DNA from: HTCC5015 sp051747425
GTDB taxonomy: Bacteria; Pseudomonadota; Gammaproteobacteria; HTCC5015
DNA: 22,368 nt
Assembly (NCBI GenBank): GCA_051747425.1
Contig: JBNJGD010000027.1
Location: forward strand, 1-22,368
Direction of reading: 5' to 3'
The notes beneath the pieces are model-generated. The model was not told the origin of the DNA and ran no database searches. It saw only the letters and a list, made by a program, of their open reading frames with translations. Position 1 is the first letter of the stretch. Each line of letters opens with the position of its first letter. The position numbers and the translations under genes were made by a program. Positions 13,786-21,723 of this stretch are shown here, in pieces.

Positions 13786-15927
13786 ATGAACACTATCAAA
13801 CGGTTCGGGGCGGCCAGCGTCCTGTCATTGTTTTTAATGTCGCCGGCCATTTCGGTGGCGGCAGTTAGCGCGGCAGACAAAGCCGTGTATCAACTGGCTC
13901 AGCAATGCTACTCGGTGCGCTCACCGGGCACCGGCAAATACCTCACCAACAACAATGGCGTATTTAGCTTTTCCACCACTAATGCCGGCAGCGCAGAGCG
14001 CTTTTATATGAAGCCGGCGCGTCTGGGAGACTTTTTGCTCACCGACCGCAGTGGCCGCTATTTGTCCAGCGCGGTGCCTCAGGTGGAGTCTCCGCTGTCA
14101 AAGCCCAGCCTGGGTGCTGAATGGGATGTGTCGGCCAAGGGCGTGGGCAATGGTCACTACCGCTTTCACTTCAAAAACCGCCTGACTCAGTCACCCATTC
14201 AGAAAGAGTATGTTAAAAAGATCAAGCACAGCTTCTGGTGGTTTACCTGGTACACCTACGAGCCAAGGATTGACCGCCATTTTGATCTGGTGGCGCGAAA
14301 CGATTGCCGCGACTACCCGGAAATAACCGCCAATGTGCGCGGCACCCGCGAAGACCACATCAACAGCCTGAAAGGCAATGTGAACGAGCCGGTGCGCGGC
14401 TATGTCGATGCCCATACCCACATCACTTCCTATGAATTCATGGGTGGCAAGGTCATGCACGGCGACCCCTTCCACAAGTATGGCGTTCCCTACGCGCTGG
14501 AGGACAGCCGCAGCAGCCACGGCCCCAACGGTTCACTGGACCTGATCGGCAATATCTTCGTCTTTGGCGACCCCACCTATCAGTACGACACCAGTGGCTG
14601 GCCCCACTTTAACTGGTGGCCCAACCCCACTCAGCTGACCCACAGTGGTTACTACTACAAGTGGATGGAGCGCGCCTGGCTCTCCGGCCTTCGCATGACC
14701 GTGACACAACTGGTCGAGAACGAGGTGCTGTGCAATGTTCAGCGCAGCGTCAACCCAGCCGGCTGGACCGGCACCAACAGCTGTAACACCATGGACAGCA
14801 TCCGTCTTCAAGCGAAACGGCTTCGCCAGATGGAGGACTACATCGACGCCCAGTACGGCGGTCCGGGCAAGGGCTTTTTCCGTATCGTGACCTCTCCCGA
14901 ACAGGCGCGTCAGGTGATTGCCGACGGCAAACTGGCTGTAGTGCTGGGTGTCGAGGCCTCCGAGACCTTGAACTGTGGAGAAGGCGATTTCTGCAGTACC
15001 GCCAAAGTCGAGCAGGGACTCACCGAACTCTACAACCTGGGCGTTCGCAGTATCTTCCCGGCCCACAAGTTCGACAACAAGCTGAGCGGCGCAGTCATTG
15101 AAGACGGTTTCATCAACATCGGCGAGGCACTGGCGACCGGCCATTACTACGAGACCAAGCACTGCGACGACAAGACTCGCGGAAAAGCCATGACCAGCGG
15201 CTTTCCGGTGATTGGTGACATTCCCGTCATCGGTGGGCTTCTGGGGCAAATTGGCGCCACGCCCACTTACGACGATCACAACAATCACTGCAATGTGCGC
15301 GGCCTGACCCCGCTGGGCGTTTATCTGGTGAATCGCATGATCGACCTCAACATGATCGTTGACCTGGACCATCTTAGCGCCGATGCCGCCAGCCAGGTGA
15401 TGGACATTGTCGAAGCGCGCGATTACAGCGGCGCGGTCAGTTCACACAGCTTCATGCACAGCGCCAAAGGCGGGGGCGTCCACGACAACTTCCGTCGCAT
15501 GCTCAAGGTCGGTGGTTTTGCCGCGCCCTACAACAGCAATACCGACGGCATCGACTCCCGGGTACTGGACTACTTGGATGTGGCAGAACAGACCCCCTAC
15601 CTTAATGCCGTGGGCATTGGCACGGACATGTCGGGCCTGGGTGGCCAACCCAAACCGCGCGGTTCAGCGAATAGCGACCCGCTGGATTATCCTTTCACCA
15701 ACGAGTTTGGTCTGACCTTTGACGAGCAGGTATCCGGGCACCGCACCTTTAATCTCAACCGTGACGGCATGGCGCACTACGGCATGCTGGCCGACCAGGT
15801 TCAGGACTTCCGCAAGCGCGCTGACAATCGCGTTTACGAAGCGATCATGAATTCTGCCGAGGGTTACCTGCAAATGTGGGAGCGCGCCGAGGGCCACCTC
15901 GACAAGCAGCATGTCAATCCACTCTAG
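13786..15927 (+). CDS. Secreted M19-like metallohydrolase with N-terminal trefoil-like domain
   Basis: The 713-aa product has a signal peptide (residues 1-26, cut near SVAA). Residues ~35-175 (CYSVRSPGTGKYLTN...GRYLSS...) look like a beta-trefoil or fascin-like fold. The catalytic part resembles membrane dipeptidase (peptidase M19, amidohydrolase superfamily): HxH at His210/His212 in VDAHTHIT, LGVEASE, DLDHLS (526-531), His554 and His558 in SSHSFMHS, and Asp614 in GIGTDMSGLG. M19 enzymes hydrolyse dipeptides or related amides with zinc; the substrate here is not known. At over 700 aa it is much longer than usual M19 proteins (~350-400 aa), with an aromatic-rich insert around 245-330. The start is supported by GGGGGAG at -12. 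A strong terminator follows, so it is probably monocistronic. Confidence 0.82.
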   Translation: MNTIKRFGAASVLSLFLMSPAISVAAVSAADKAVYQLAQQCYSVRSPGTGKYLTNNNGVFSFSTTNAGSAERFYMKPARLGDFLLTDRSGRYLSSAVPQVESPLSKPSLGAEWDVSAKGVGNGHYRFHFKNRLTQSPIQKEYVKKIKHSFWWFTWYTYEPRIDRHFDLVARNDCRDYPEITANVRGTREDHINSLKGNVNEPVRGYVDAHTHITSYEFMGGKVMHGDPFHKYGVPYALEDSRSSHGPNGSLDLIGNIFVFGDPTYQYDTSGWPHFNWWPNPTQLTHSGYYYKWMERAWLSGLRMTVTQLVENEVLCNVQRSVNPAGWTGTNSCNTMDSIRLQAKRLRQMEDYIDAQYGGPGKGFFRIVTSPEQARQVIADGKLAVVLGVEASETLNCGEGDFCSTAKVEQGLTELYNLGVRSIFPAHKFDNKLSGAVIEDGFINIGEALATGHYYETKHCDDKTRGKAMTSGFPVIGDIPVIGGLLGQIGATPTYDDHNNHCNVRGLTPLGVYLVNRMIDLNMIVDLDHLSADAASQVMDIVEARDYSGAVSSHSFMHSAKGGGVHDNFRRMLKVGGFAAPYNSNTDGIDSRVLDYLDVAEQTPYLNAVGIGTDMSGLGGQPKPRGSANSDPLDYPFTNEFGLTFDEQVSGHRTFNLNRDGMAHYGMLADQVQDFRKRADNRVYEAIMNSAEGYLQMWERAEGHLDKQHVNPL

Positions 15928-15961
15928 AGCAGCCACAAAAAAACCATTTAACCCTGAATAC

Positions 15962-15990
15962 TGGCCCGCAATACAGCGGGCCATTTTTTT
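15962..15990 (+). terminator. Rho-independent terminator of the M19-like gene
   Basis: TGGCCCGC (15962-15969) pairs perfectly with GCGGGCCA (15976-15983) around a 6-nt loop and is followed by seven T residues. It lies 35 nt after the stop codon. Confidence 0.93.
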
Positions 15991-16045
15991 GTCCTTTCAA
16001 TACCGCCGATGCCCGGCCTAACTGTACGGTCCCTTGTCCAGCCAT

Positions 16046-16051
16046 TACACT
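16046..16051 (+). promoter_or_regulatory. -10 of the carbonic anhydrase gene
   Basis: TACACT keeps the T, A, A and T of the -10 consensus and ends 6 nt before ATG 16058. TGTACG (16023-16028) is at 17-nt spacing with three -35 matches. The unit starts just after a strong terminator, so a promoter is needed between 15990 and 16058. Confidence 0.4.
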
Positions 16052-16057
16052 CAACCA

Positions 16058-16597
16058 ATGGCCATCAGACACTTTGAAACACACCATCCACAGCTGGGCG
16101 AAGGCGTCTATATCGACGAGGCCGCCACAGTGATTGGCCAGGTTCGCTTTGGCGACTTGGTCAGCGTCTGGCCGGGGGCGGTGATTCGCGGCGATGTGAA
16201 CTGGATCGACATCGGCGAGCAGAGCAATGTCCAGGACGGTGCCGTGCTGCATGTCTCCCACGAGGGCCCCTTCAAGCCCGAGGGTGCGCCCCTGACCATC
16301 GGCCAGCGCGTGACGGTGGGTCATCTGGCCATGCTCCACGGCTGCACCGTCGGCGACGATTGCCTGATCGGCATGAATGCCACCCTGATGGACGATGTGG
16401 TGGTGGAAGCCGGCACCATGGTGGCTGCCGGCGCCCTGGTCACACCGGGCAAACGCCTGGAGAGCGGCTGGCTCTACGCCGGCAGTCCGGCCAAGGCCAT
16501 CCGCCCCCTTAAAAAGAATGAACTGGAATTCATTTCATACTCGGCGGAGCACTATGTGGCCCTGGCCCGCCGCTACGACGGTAAAAAGGCAGACTGA
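16058..16597 (+). CDS. Gamma-class carbonic anhydrase-like protein (YrdA/PaaY type)
   Basis: This is a left-handed beta-helix protein of the hexapeptide-repeat superfamily, 179 aa, the usual size of YrdA-type proteins. Repeats run from about residue 18 (IDEAATVIGQVRFGD) to 145. The three metal-ligand histidines are His65 (AVLHVSHEG), His89 and His94 (VGHLAMLHGCTVGD), the last two 5 apart as in gamma carbonic anhydrase Cam. The C-terminal helix carries FISYSAEHYVALARRY. Family members bind Zn or Fe and form trimers; carbonic anhydrase activity varies. I chose ATG 16058 over the upstream TTG 16034 because the family starts at IRHFE and a -10-like element sits right before it. It is followed after 21 nt by the membrane HhH protein gene. 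Confidence 0.92.
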   Translation: MAIRHFETHHPQLGEGVYIDEAATVIGQVRFGDLVSVWPGAVIRGDVNWIDIGEQSNVQDGAVLHVSHEGPFKPEGAPLTIGQRVTVGHLAMLHGCTVGDDCLIGMNATLMDDVVVEAGTMVAAGALVTPGKRLESGWLYAGSPAKAIRPLKKNELEFISYSAEHYVALARRYDGKKAD

Positions 16598-16618
16598 CCG
16601 CGAGCAGGACACAGGGAC

Positions 16619-17875
16619 ATGCGCTTTTTTAACCTGGGTAACAAGGACGAGTACGGACGCCAGACCCGCATCGAACACCGCGGCCGCTACCTGCGTGCCA
16701 GCCGCACCGGCGGTGTCGCCCTGCGCGCCCGGGCCAGGGCCGCCGGGGTCAATGTCACCGCCAACACCAGCCGGGGCTTTCGCGTCTCCGCCACGCCACT
16801 GAAAAACACCCAGATCGCCATGCAGAACGGCCGCTTTGTGCTGCGCGGGCGCTACGGCAGGGGCCCCACCAAACTCAACCTGTCCAAGACCGGCGCCACC
16901 GTCTCCACCCGCAACGCCCTGGGCAGCTTTAACTGGATCAAACCCAAGCGCAGCTCGGCCAAAATCGCCGGGGTGCAGCTGCGCGGGGAAAACGCCGCCA
17001 TACTGCAAGCCGTCTACATGGCCGTCATGGCGGCGGTCCTGCTGCTTCAGGGCGCGCTCTGGCTGCTGGCGGTTCTGTTACAAGGCGCCGTGGCCCTGGG
17101 CGCCCTGCTCTATCGACTGGCCCTGACCACGCCCTACGCCCTGTCGGTGGTGAAGCGGCGCTGGCGCAATTGGCGCCTGAACCACCTCGTAAAGGATACC
17201 GATGCCCTGTTCCAGCCGCCGGTATCGCAGTGGTCGGCGCGGCACTGTGTGGCTGGCTTGATGCTGGCCTTGGCGGGTTGGGGTCGCGGACACGACCCGG
17301 AGGACGCCGTGGTCACGGTATTGCAGGCGCTGGGCGCACTGGAACAGACCGAAGCCCTGCTGGCCGCCACCCCCGCCATTCTTCCCGAGGTGGCGCAAAG
17401 TCTGAGCGCCGTGCGGCAAAACGATCAAACCGTGACGGAAAGCGATGATAAGACCTCCGACCCCCGGACCATCGTCGCCCTGCTGGCCCGGCAAATTCGG
17501 GGCCACTGTGCGCCACAGGAAACCGCCGAGATCCTGATGGAAATCGATGAAATCACCCTGGCCGACGGCGAGCGCACCGTGCTCCAGAACCTGCTGATCC
17601 AGATCGCCGCCGACTTCGCCGGACTGCGCTTTGAAGAGCCGGAAAACGACCCAAAAGCGAATGACATCGAGGGAAACACGGCAAACCGGCAAGGCGCCAT
17701 CAACCTCAACACCGCCCCCCTGCAAACACTGGAAACCCTGCCCCACCTCGGCCCCGAGCGGGCACAGGCCCTGATCGACCTGCGGCCCATCGAGTCCCTG
17801 GACCAACTCACCCAAATCGACGGCATCGGCCCCGGCCGCCTCCAAGACATCCGCGACAGCGGGGTGTATTGGTAG
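16619..17875 (+). CDS. Unusual membrane protein: DUF4236-like N-terminus, membrane segment, C-terminal helix-hairpin-helix
   Basis: I do not know a named family for the whole 418-aa protein. Residues ~20-110 contain GVNVTANTSRGFRVSATP and GPTKLNLSKTGATVSTR, which resemble the DUF4236 motif (LNLSKxGxxVS). Residues 126-175 are strongly hydrophobic and hold one or two helices, followed by a basic stretch (VVKRRWRNWR). Residues ~205-335 are helical; EIDEITLADGERTVLQNLL is reminiscent of TerB-like domains, which is tentative. Residues 361-418 (INLNTAPLQTLETLPHLG...IDGIGPGRL) are a ComEA-type helix-hairpin-helix with both GxG turns, a DNA-binding module. No signal peptide is present, so the HhH may face the cytoplasm or the periplasm. 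The gene is likely cotranscribed with the carbonic anhydrase gene. Its function is unknown. Confidence 0.75.
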   Translation: MRFFNLGNKDEYGRQTRIEHRGRYLRASRTGGVALRARARAAGVNVTANTSRGFRVSATPLKNTQIAMQNGRFVLRGRYGRGPTKLNLSKTGATVSTRNALGSFNWIKPKRSSAKIAGVQLRGENAAILQAVYMAVMAAVLLLQGALWLLAVLLQGAVALGALLYRLALTTPYALSVVKRRWRNWRLNHLVKDTDALFQPPVSQWSARHCVAGLMLALAGWGRGHDPEDAVVTVLQALGALEQTEALLAATPAILPEVAQSLSAVRQNDQTVTESDDKTSDPRTIVALLARQIRGHCAPQETAEILMEIDEITLADGERTVLQNLLIQIAADFAGLRFEEPENDPKANDIEGNTANRQGAINLNTAPLQTLETLPHLGPERAQALIDLRPIESLDQLTQIDGIGPGRLQDIRDSGVYW

Positions 17876-17901
17876 GCGCTCTGTGGTTATCCGGGCGGCG
17901 T

Positions 17902-17910
17902 TGCTATACT
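17902..17910 (+). promoter_or_regulatory. pyrE promoter (extended -10)
   Basis: TGC-TATACT is an extended -10 with five of six matches in the hexamer. The -35 region is weak. The predicted start near 17917 gives a ~34-nt leader without attenuator-like hairpin and T-run, unlike the enteric pyrE leader. Confidence 0.5.
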
Positions 17911-17950
17911 GCCGCCATCTTTTAGCCACTTCCGACCGTTTCATTCTGTT

Positions 17951-18601
17951 ATGAGCGATTTCCGCAGCGATTTTCTCGGCTTTGCCATCGATCAGGGCGT
18001 TTTGCGCTTTGGCGAGTTTGAACTCAAATCGGGCCGCGTGAGCCCGTATTTTTTCAACGCCGGCCTGTTTAAAACCGGCGGCGCCCTGGCCCAGTTGGGG
18101 CAGTACTACGCCCGGGCCATTGTCGAGTCGGGCATTGAATTCGATGTGCTCTTCGGCCCCGCCTACAAGGGCATTCCCCTGGCCGCCGCCACCGCCATTG
18201 CCCTGGCCACCGAGCACGGGCGCGATGTGCCCTACTGTTTTAACCGCAAGGAAAAGAAGGCCCACGGCGAGGGCGGCACCCTGGTGGGCGCCGACCTCAA
18301 GGGTCGCGTGCTGGTGATTGACGATGTGATCACCGCCGGCACGGCGATTCGCGAGTCAGTGGAGATCATCCGGGCCAACGACGCCGAGCTGGTGGGTGTG
18401 GCGATTGCCCTGAACCGCCAGGAGCGCGGCCAGGGCGAGCGCTCGGCGATTCAGGAAGTGGAGGATGAGTACGGCATTCGCGTGTCGGCCATTGCCGACC
18501 TGGACACATTGATCAACTTTGCCGGCGAGCGCCCCGAGCTGGCCGGACACCGCGACGCCATGGCCGACTACCGGCAGCGCTACGGAGTGAGCGCGGCTTG
18601 A
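17951..18601 (+). CDS. pyrE: Orotate phosphoribosyltransferase
   Basis: PyrE joins orotate to PRPP to give OMP in pyrimidine synthesis, as a cytoplasmic dimer. The 216-aa product matches E. coli PyrE (213 aa). The N-terminal block FLGFAIDQGVLRFGEFELKSGR is typical, as is FGPAYKGIPLA. The catalytic loop FNRKEKKAHGEGG is intact, and the PRPP-binding motif VLVIDDVITAGTA spans 120-132. ATG 17951 has no strong Shine-Dalgarno sequence but agrees with the family start. Its TGA overlaps the TTG start of the permease gene (TTGA), indicating translational coupling. The usual neighbour rph is not in the window. Confidence 0.97.
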   Translation: MSDFRSDFLGFAIDQGVLRFGEFELKSGRVSPYFFNAGLFKTGGALAQLGQYYARAIVESGIEFDVLFGPAYKGIPLAAATAIALATEHGRDVPYCFNRKEKKAHGEGGTLVGADLKGRVLVIDDVITAGTAIRESVEIIRANDAELVGVAIALNRQERGQGERSAIQEVEDEYGIRVSAIADLDTLINFAGERPELAGHRDAMADYRQRYGVSAA

Positions 18602-20205
18602 GTCCAGCGGCGTCACAGCCAGAGAAAGAACACGCCGTCTCCCTGGGCGAGGCGCTGCGCCTGCCGCAAACCTGGCATTTGCTGATACTGGGTTTTTCCG
18701 CCGGCCTCCCCCTGCTGCTGATTTTTTCCTCGCTCTCCCTGTGGCTGCGCGAGGCGGGGGTTGAGCGCTCGGCGGTGACCTACTTCAGCTGGGCCGCCCT
18801 GGCCTACTCCTTCAAATTCGTCTGGGCGCCGCTGGTGGATCAACTGCCCCTGCCGGCCCTGACCCGGCGCCTGGGCAGCCGCCGCAGCTGGCTGGCTCTG
18901 GCCCAGTCCGGGGTGATCGCCTCCCTGTTTCTCATGGGCGCCATCGACCCCGCCGGAGAGGGCATTACCTGGATGGCCCTGGCCGCCGTATTGCTGGGTT
19001 TTTCCGGCGCCACCCAGGATGTGGTGATCGACGCCTACCGTATCGAGTGCGCCCCGCCGCGCTACCAGGCCCTGCTCTCGGCCACCTACATCGTCGGCTA
19101 CCGCATCGCCCTGATCGTCTCCGGCGCCGGTTCGCTGTTTCTGGCCCAGCAGCTGGGCAGCACCGCCGAGCTCTACGACTACAGCGCCTGGCGTACGACC
19201 TACTGGATCATGGCCGGGGTGATGGGCGCCTGCCTGCTGGTCACCCTGAGCCTGCCGGAACCGGAGGGCCACCGGCCCCTGCTGTCACAGCACAATCTGG
19301 CCTACAGCCGCTTCTTTTTGTTGTTTGTGATTGCCAGCGGCGGTTTTGCCGCCAGTTTTTTCTACCTCGGCCCCGCCGCCGAAGCTTTCAAGAGCGGCCT
19401 GGGCGTGGCCGGGGGCTTTGCCCTGGAGGCGCTTCGCTTTGCCGGTGCCGTATTGATAGCGGTGGTGATTACCCGCCTGGCGCTGGCGCTAAAGCTGGTG
19501 GACGGCGCCCTGGTAGATGTGACTTATGTTGCCCCGGTGCGGGACTTTTTTGACCGCTACGGCCTCAAGACCGCCTTGATGGTGCTGGCCCTGATCGGTC
19601 TCTACCGCATTTCCGATATTGTTTTGGGCGTGATCTCAAATGTGTTCTACCAGGACATGGGCTTCAGCAAACAGGACATCGCCGGGGCGGTAAAAACCTT
19701 TGGTGTGATCATGGCCATCAGCGGTGGATTGCTGGGTGGTTTTCTCGCCCTGCGCATCGGCGTGATGCGGGTGTTGATGCTGGGTGCGGTACTCTCGGCC
19801 TTCACCAATTTGCTGTTTATTGGCCTTGGGCTGCAGGGTTCCATGGTCGACCTGCTGTTTATCAACTTCGGTTTTGAACACGACCGTCTTTGGTCGCTGT
19901 ACGCCGTGGTGGCCGTGGACAACCTGGCCGCCGGACTGGCCAGCGCCGCCTTTGTCGCCTTCCTCTCCAGTCTGGTGAACATCTCCTTTACCGCCATGCA
20001 GTACGCCATCTTCAGCTCCATGATGATGCTTCTACCCAAGGTGGTGGGCGGTTACTCCGGCGGCATGGTCGACACCATGGGTTACCCGGCCTTTTTCCTG
20101 CTGACCACGCTGATGGGTATTCCGGTGATGTGGCTGGTCTGGTGGGCGGGGCGCCATTTGCACATCAACGAAGACATCCGGGAGCCCGCTGAAAGTGACG
20201 AATGA
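18598..20205 (+). CDS. ampG: AmpG-family muropeptide MFS permease
   Basis: AmpG imports GlcNAc-anhMurNAc peptides released from the cell wall, feeding recycling and the signal for AmpC beta-lactamase induction. The 535-aa product is an MFS protein with about 12-14 helices. The AmpG signature is clear: GFSAGLPLLLIFSSLSLWLREAGV, YSFKFVWAPLVDQL, GATQDVVIDAYRIE and SNVFYQDMGFSKQDIAG. It is somewhat longer than E. coli AmpG (491 aa). The start is TTG 18598, overlapping the pyrE stop, with a GGAG about 10 nt upstream; no ATG or GTG in frame precedes the conserved region. It overlaps the following DksA-like gene by 11 nt. There is no ampR or ampC in the window. AmpG-like paralogues exist, so the substrate is likely but not certain. 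Confidence 0.9.
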   Translation: MSPAASQPEKEHAVSLGEALRLPQTWHLLILGFSAGLPLLLIFSSLSLWLREAGVERSAVTYFSWAALAYSFKFVWAPLVDQLPLPALTRRLGSRRSWLALAQSGVIASLFLMGAIDPAGEGITWMALAAVLLGFSGATQDVVIDAYRIECAPPRYQALLSATYIVGYRIALIVSGAGSLFLAQQLGSTAELYDYSAWRTTYWIMAGVMGACLLVTLSLPEPEGHRPLLSQHNLAYSRFFLLFVIASGGFAASFFYLGPAAEAFKSGLGVAGGFALEALRFAGAVLIAVVITRLALALKLVDGALVDVTYVAPVRDFFDRYGLKTALMVLALIGLYRISDIVLGVISNVFYQDMGFSKQDIAGAVKTFGVIMAISGGLLGGFLALRIGVMRVLMLGAVLSAFTNLLFIGLGLQGSMVDLLFINFGFEHDRLWSLYAVVAVDNLAAGLASAAFVAFLSSLVNISFTAMQYAIFSSMMMLLPKVVGGYSGGMVDTMGYPAFFLLTTLMGIPVMWLVWWAGRHLHINEDIREPAESDE

Positions 20206-20527
20206 GGAACGCCAGGCCCTCAAGGTCGCCCTGGAAAAAGCCCTTGGGGAAACCGCCGACGACATCGAGTCGCTCAAGGAGAAGACCGCACCCATCGCCC
20301 CGGATGTCTCACTGGGTCGTTTGTCGCGGATGGAGGCGATCAATGAAAAGGGCGTGCTCGAGGCCAATCTGCGCAGCGCCGAAAACCGCCTGCTGGCGCT
20401 CAAGCGGGCCCTGGCACGCAGCGACGAGGAAGACTTTGGCGAGTGCGAGGAGTGCGGCGAAACCATTCCCCAGGGCCGCCTGCTGTTGATCCCCCACACC
20501 CGCTACTGCGTTCACTGCGCCGAGTAA
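20195..20527 (+). CDS. TraR/DksA-family C4 zinc-finger protein
   Basis: This is a 110-aa protein with an N-terminal coiled-coil (residues ~3-78) and a C-terminal four-cysteine zinc finger: Cys84, Cys87, Cys105 and Cys108 in GECEECG and YCVHCAE. DksA-type proteins enter the RNA polymerase secondary channel and alter initiation with ppGpp. The DxxDxA tip of canonical DksA is not present; the hairpin tip region instead reads PDVSLGRLSRMEA, a conserved feature of the short DksA-like group. The start is GTG 20195, inside the end of the permease gene (11-nt overlap); an ATG at 20202 is in another frame. It is likely translated by coupling as the last gene of the pyrE operon. It is convergent with the permease at 20550. 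Confidence 0.9.
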   Translation: MTNEERQALKVALEKALGETADDIESLKEKTAPIAPDVSLGRLSRMEAINEKGVLEANLRSAENRLLALKRALARSDEEDFGECEECGETIPQGRLLLIPHTRYCVHCAE

Positions 20528-20549
20528 GCCCGGCCGATGGCCCCTGCGA

Positions 20550-21635
20550 TCAGACCGCCAGCTGGTTGATCGCCCAGGCGATCAGCAACACCTGCGGCAC
20601 ACTCAAGAGCGGCAGGAACAGCGGTACCTTCCAGCTTCGGGTGGCGTCCTTTAACACCATAATCTCGGTGTAGTCGGTGGCCACGCCGGTCATCAGGAAG
20701 GCAAAGGCGTTGCCCGGCGCCTTGGCCCGGTTGAGCAGGTCGCCGGCAATGGGTGCCGAGCCCTCGGAGCACACTTCCATAATGGTCGCCACCAGCATGG
20801 TCAGGCCCAGTCCCGCCAGGGTGGGGCCAAAGAATTCGGCAAAGGTCTCGGGATTCATAAAGGCCCGCACCAGACCCGCCAGCAACACGCCAAACAGAAT
20901 CCAGCGAACCACCATGCGCGACTCTTTGAGGCCGTCCCACATCATGCCGCGCACAAAGGCGGGGGTGAATCGCGACCAGGACCAGCGCCGCTTGAGCTCG
21001 GGCCAGAAGCGAAAATCCTTGGGCAGACTGGTCTCGTTGGGATTTTTCGGCAGGTGGCCGCGGGCAATCAAAAGGTCGAACAGCGAGCCCACCACCACGG
21101 CGATCACCATGGACAGGCCGATAAAGGCCAGGGTCCAGCCAATGCCCACCAGGGCAAACAACACCAGGGTAAAGGAAAAGGAGTTCCAGGGGCTGGCCAC
21201 CAGAAAAGCCATCACCTGCCCCGTGGTGGCGCCGCGCTCGTAGATCTTGGCACCCACCATCAAGATGCCGTGGCTGCACAGATCCAGCAGTACGCCGGCG
21301 GCGGTGGCGCGCAAAATACCGCGGAAACCACTGTGAGTACCGAGAATCGACATCACAAAATCCCGGGGCACGCGCGACAGGGCCGAGACCATCAAAATGC
21401 CCAGGACAATCCCCCACCAAATGGTGTTCATCAGATCAAAAACCGAGCTTGAGAGGGTCTGGTACCACTCGGCAAAGCCCGCGCTCTCGGGCCACAGCCA
21501 GTAGTGGAGATACAGGCCAATCACACCCAGCATCGAGACCCACAGCAGATAGTCCGGGCGACTGCGATCGTGGCAACCGCCGTGATGCTGATGTTCCTGT
21601 TTGCTATCGCTGTGGCAATGATCGTGTTCGGCCAT
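20550..21635 (-). CDS. ArsP_1-type permease with His-rich N-terminus (putative Cu/Zn efflux)
   Basis: The 361-aa product is a polytopic membrane protein of the ArsP_1/DUF318 permease family. The internal repeat pair is visible as DLCSHGILMVGAKIYERG...AFLVASPWNSFSFT and EVCSEGSAPIAGDLL...AFAFLMTGVATDYTE, each with a cysteine in a membrane helix. The first 25 residues are a likely metal-binding tail (MAEHDHCHSDSKQEHQHHGG). The architecture resembles the SO_0444-type transporters described for Cu/Zn efflux; arsenic or other substrates remain possible. I chose ATG 21635 because GGGAGG lies 4 nt upstream; the frame extends to 21671 but that upstream start would place this Shine-Dalgarno sequence within coding sequence. 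It is divergent from rraA, 88 nt apart. Confidence 0.83.
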   Translation of the reverse strand: MAEHDHCHSDSKQEHQHHGGCHDRSRPDYLLWVSMLGVIGLYLHYWLWPESAGFAEWYQTLSSSVFDLMNTIWWGIVLGILMVSALSRVPRDFVMSILGTHSGFRGILRATAAGVLLDLCSHGILMVGAKIYERGATTGQVMAFLVASPWNSFSFTLVLFALVGIGWTLAFIGLSMVIAVVVGSLFDLLIARGHLPKNPNETSLPKDFRFWPELKRRWSWSRFTPAFVRGMMWDGLKESRMVVRWILFGVLLAGLVRAFMNPETFAEFFGPTLAGLGLTMLVATIMEVCSEGSAPIAGDLLNRAKAPGNAFAFLMTGVATDYTEIMVLKDATRSWKVPLFLPLLSVPQVLLIAWAINQLAV

Positions 21636-21670
21636 GATGCCTCCCAAGTTCGATGCCAATGACTGCGCCA

Positions 21671-21699
21671 TTGGGCGCGGCGATGGATTCGCCTACAAT
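21671..21699 (+). promoter_or_regulatory. rraA promoter
   Basis: TTGGGC (21671-21676), a 17-nt spacer and TACAAT (21694-21699) precede rraA with a predicted start about 18 nt before the ATG. The Shine-Dalgarno sequence AGGAG at 21713-21717 follows. Confidence 0.55.
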
Positions 21700-21723
21700 A
21701 ACGCAAAACCACAGGAGAAAACG

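Noticed and set aside
17078..18265. 395-codon minus-strand open frame across the HhH gene and pyrE
   Set aside because: It spans two real genes and the pyrE promoter on the other strand; no family motif is seen.
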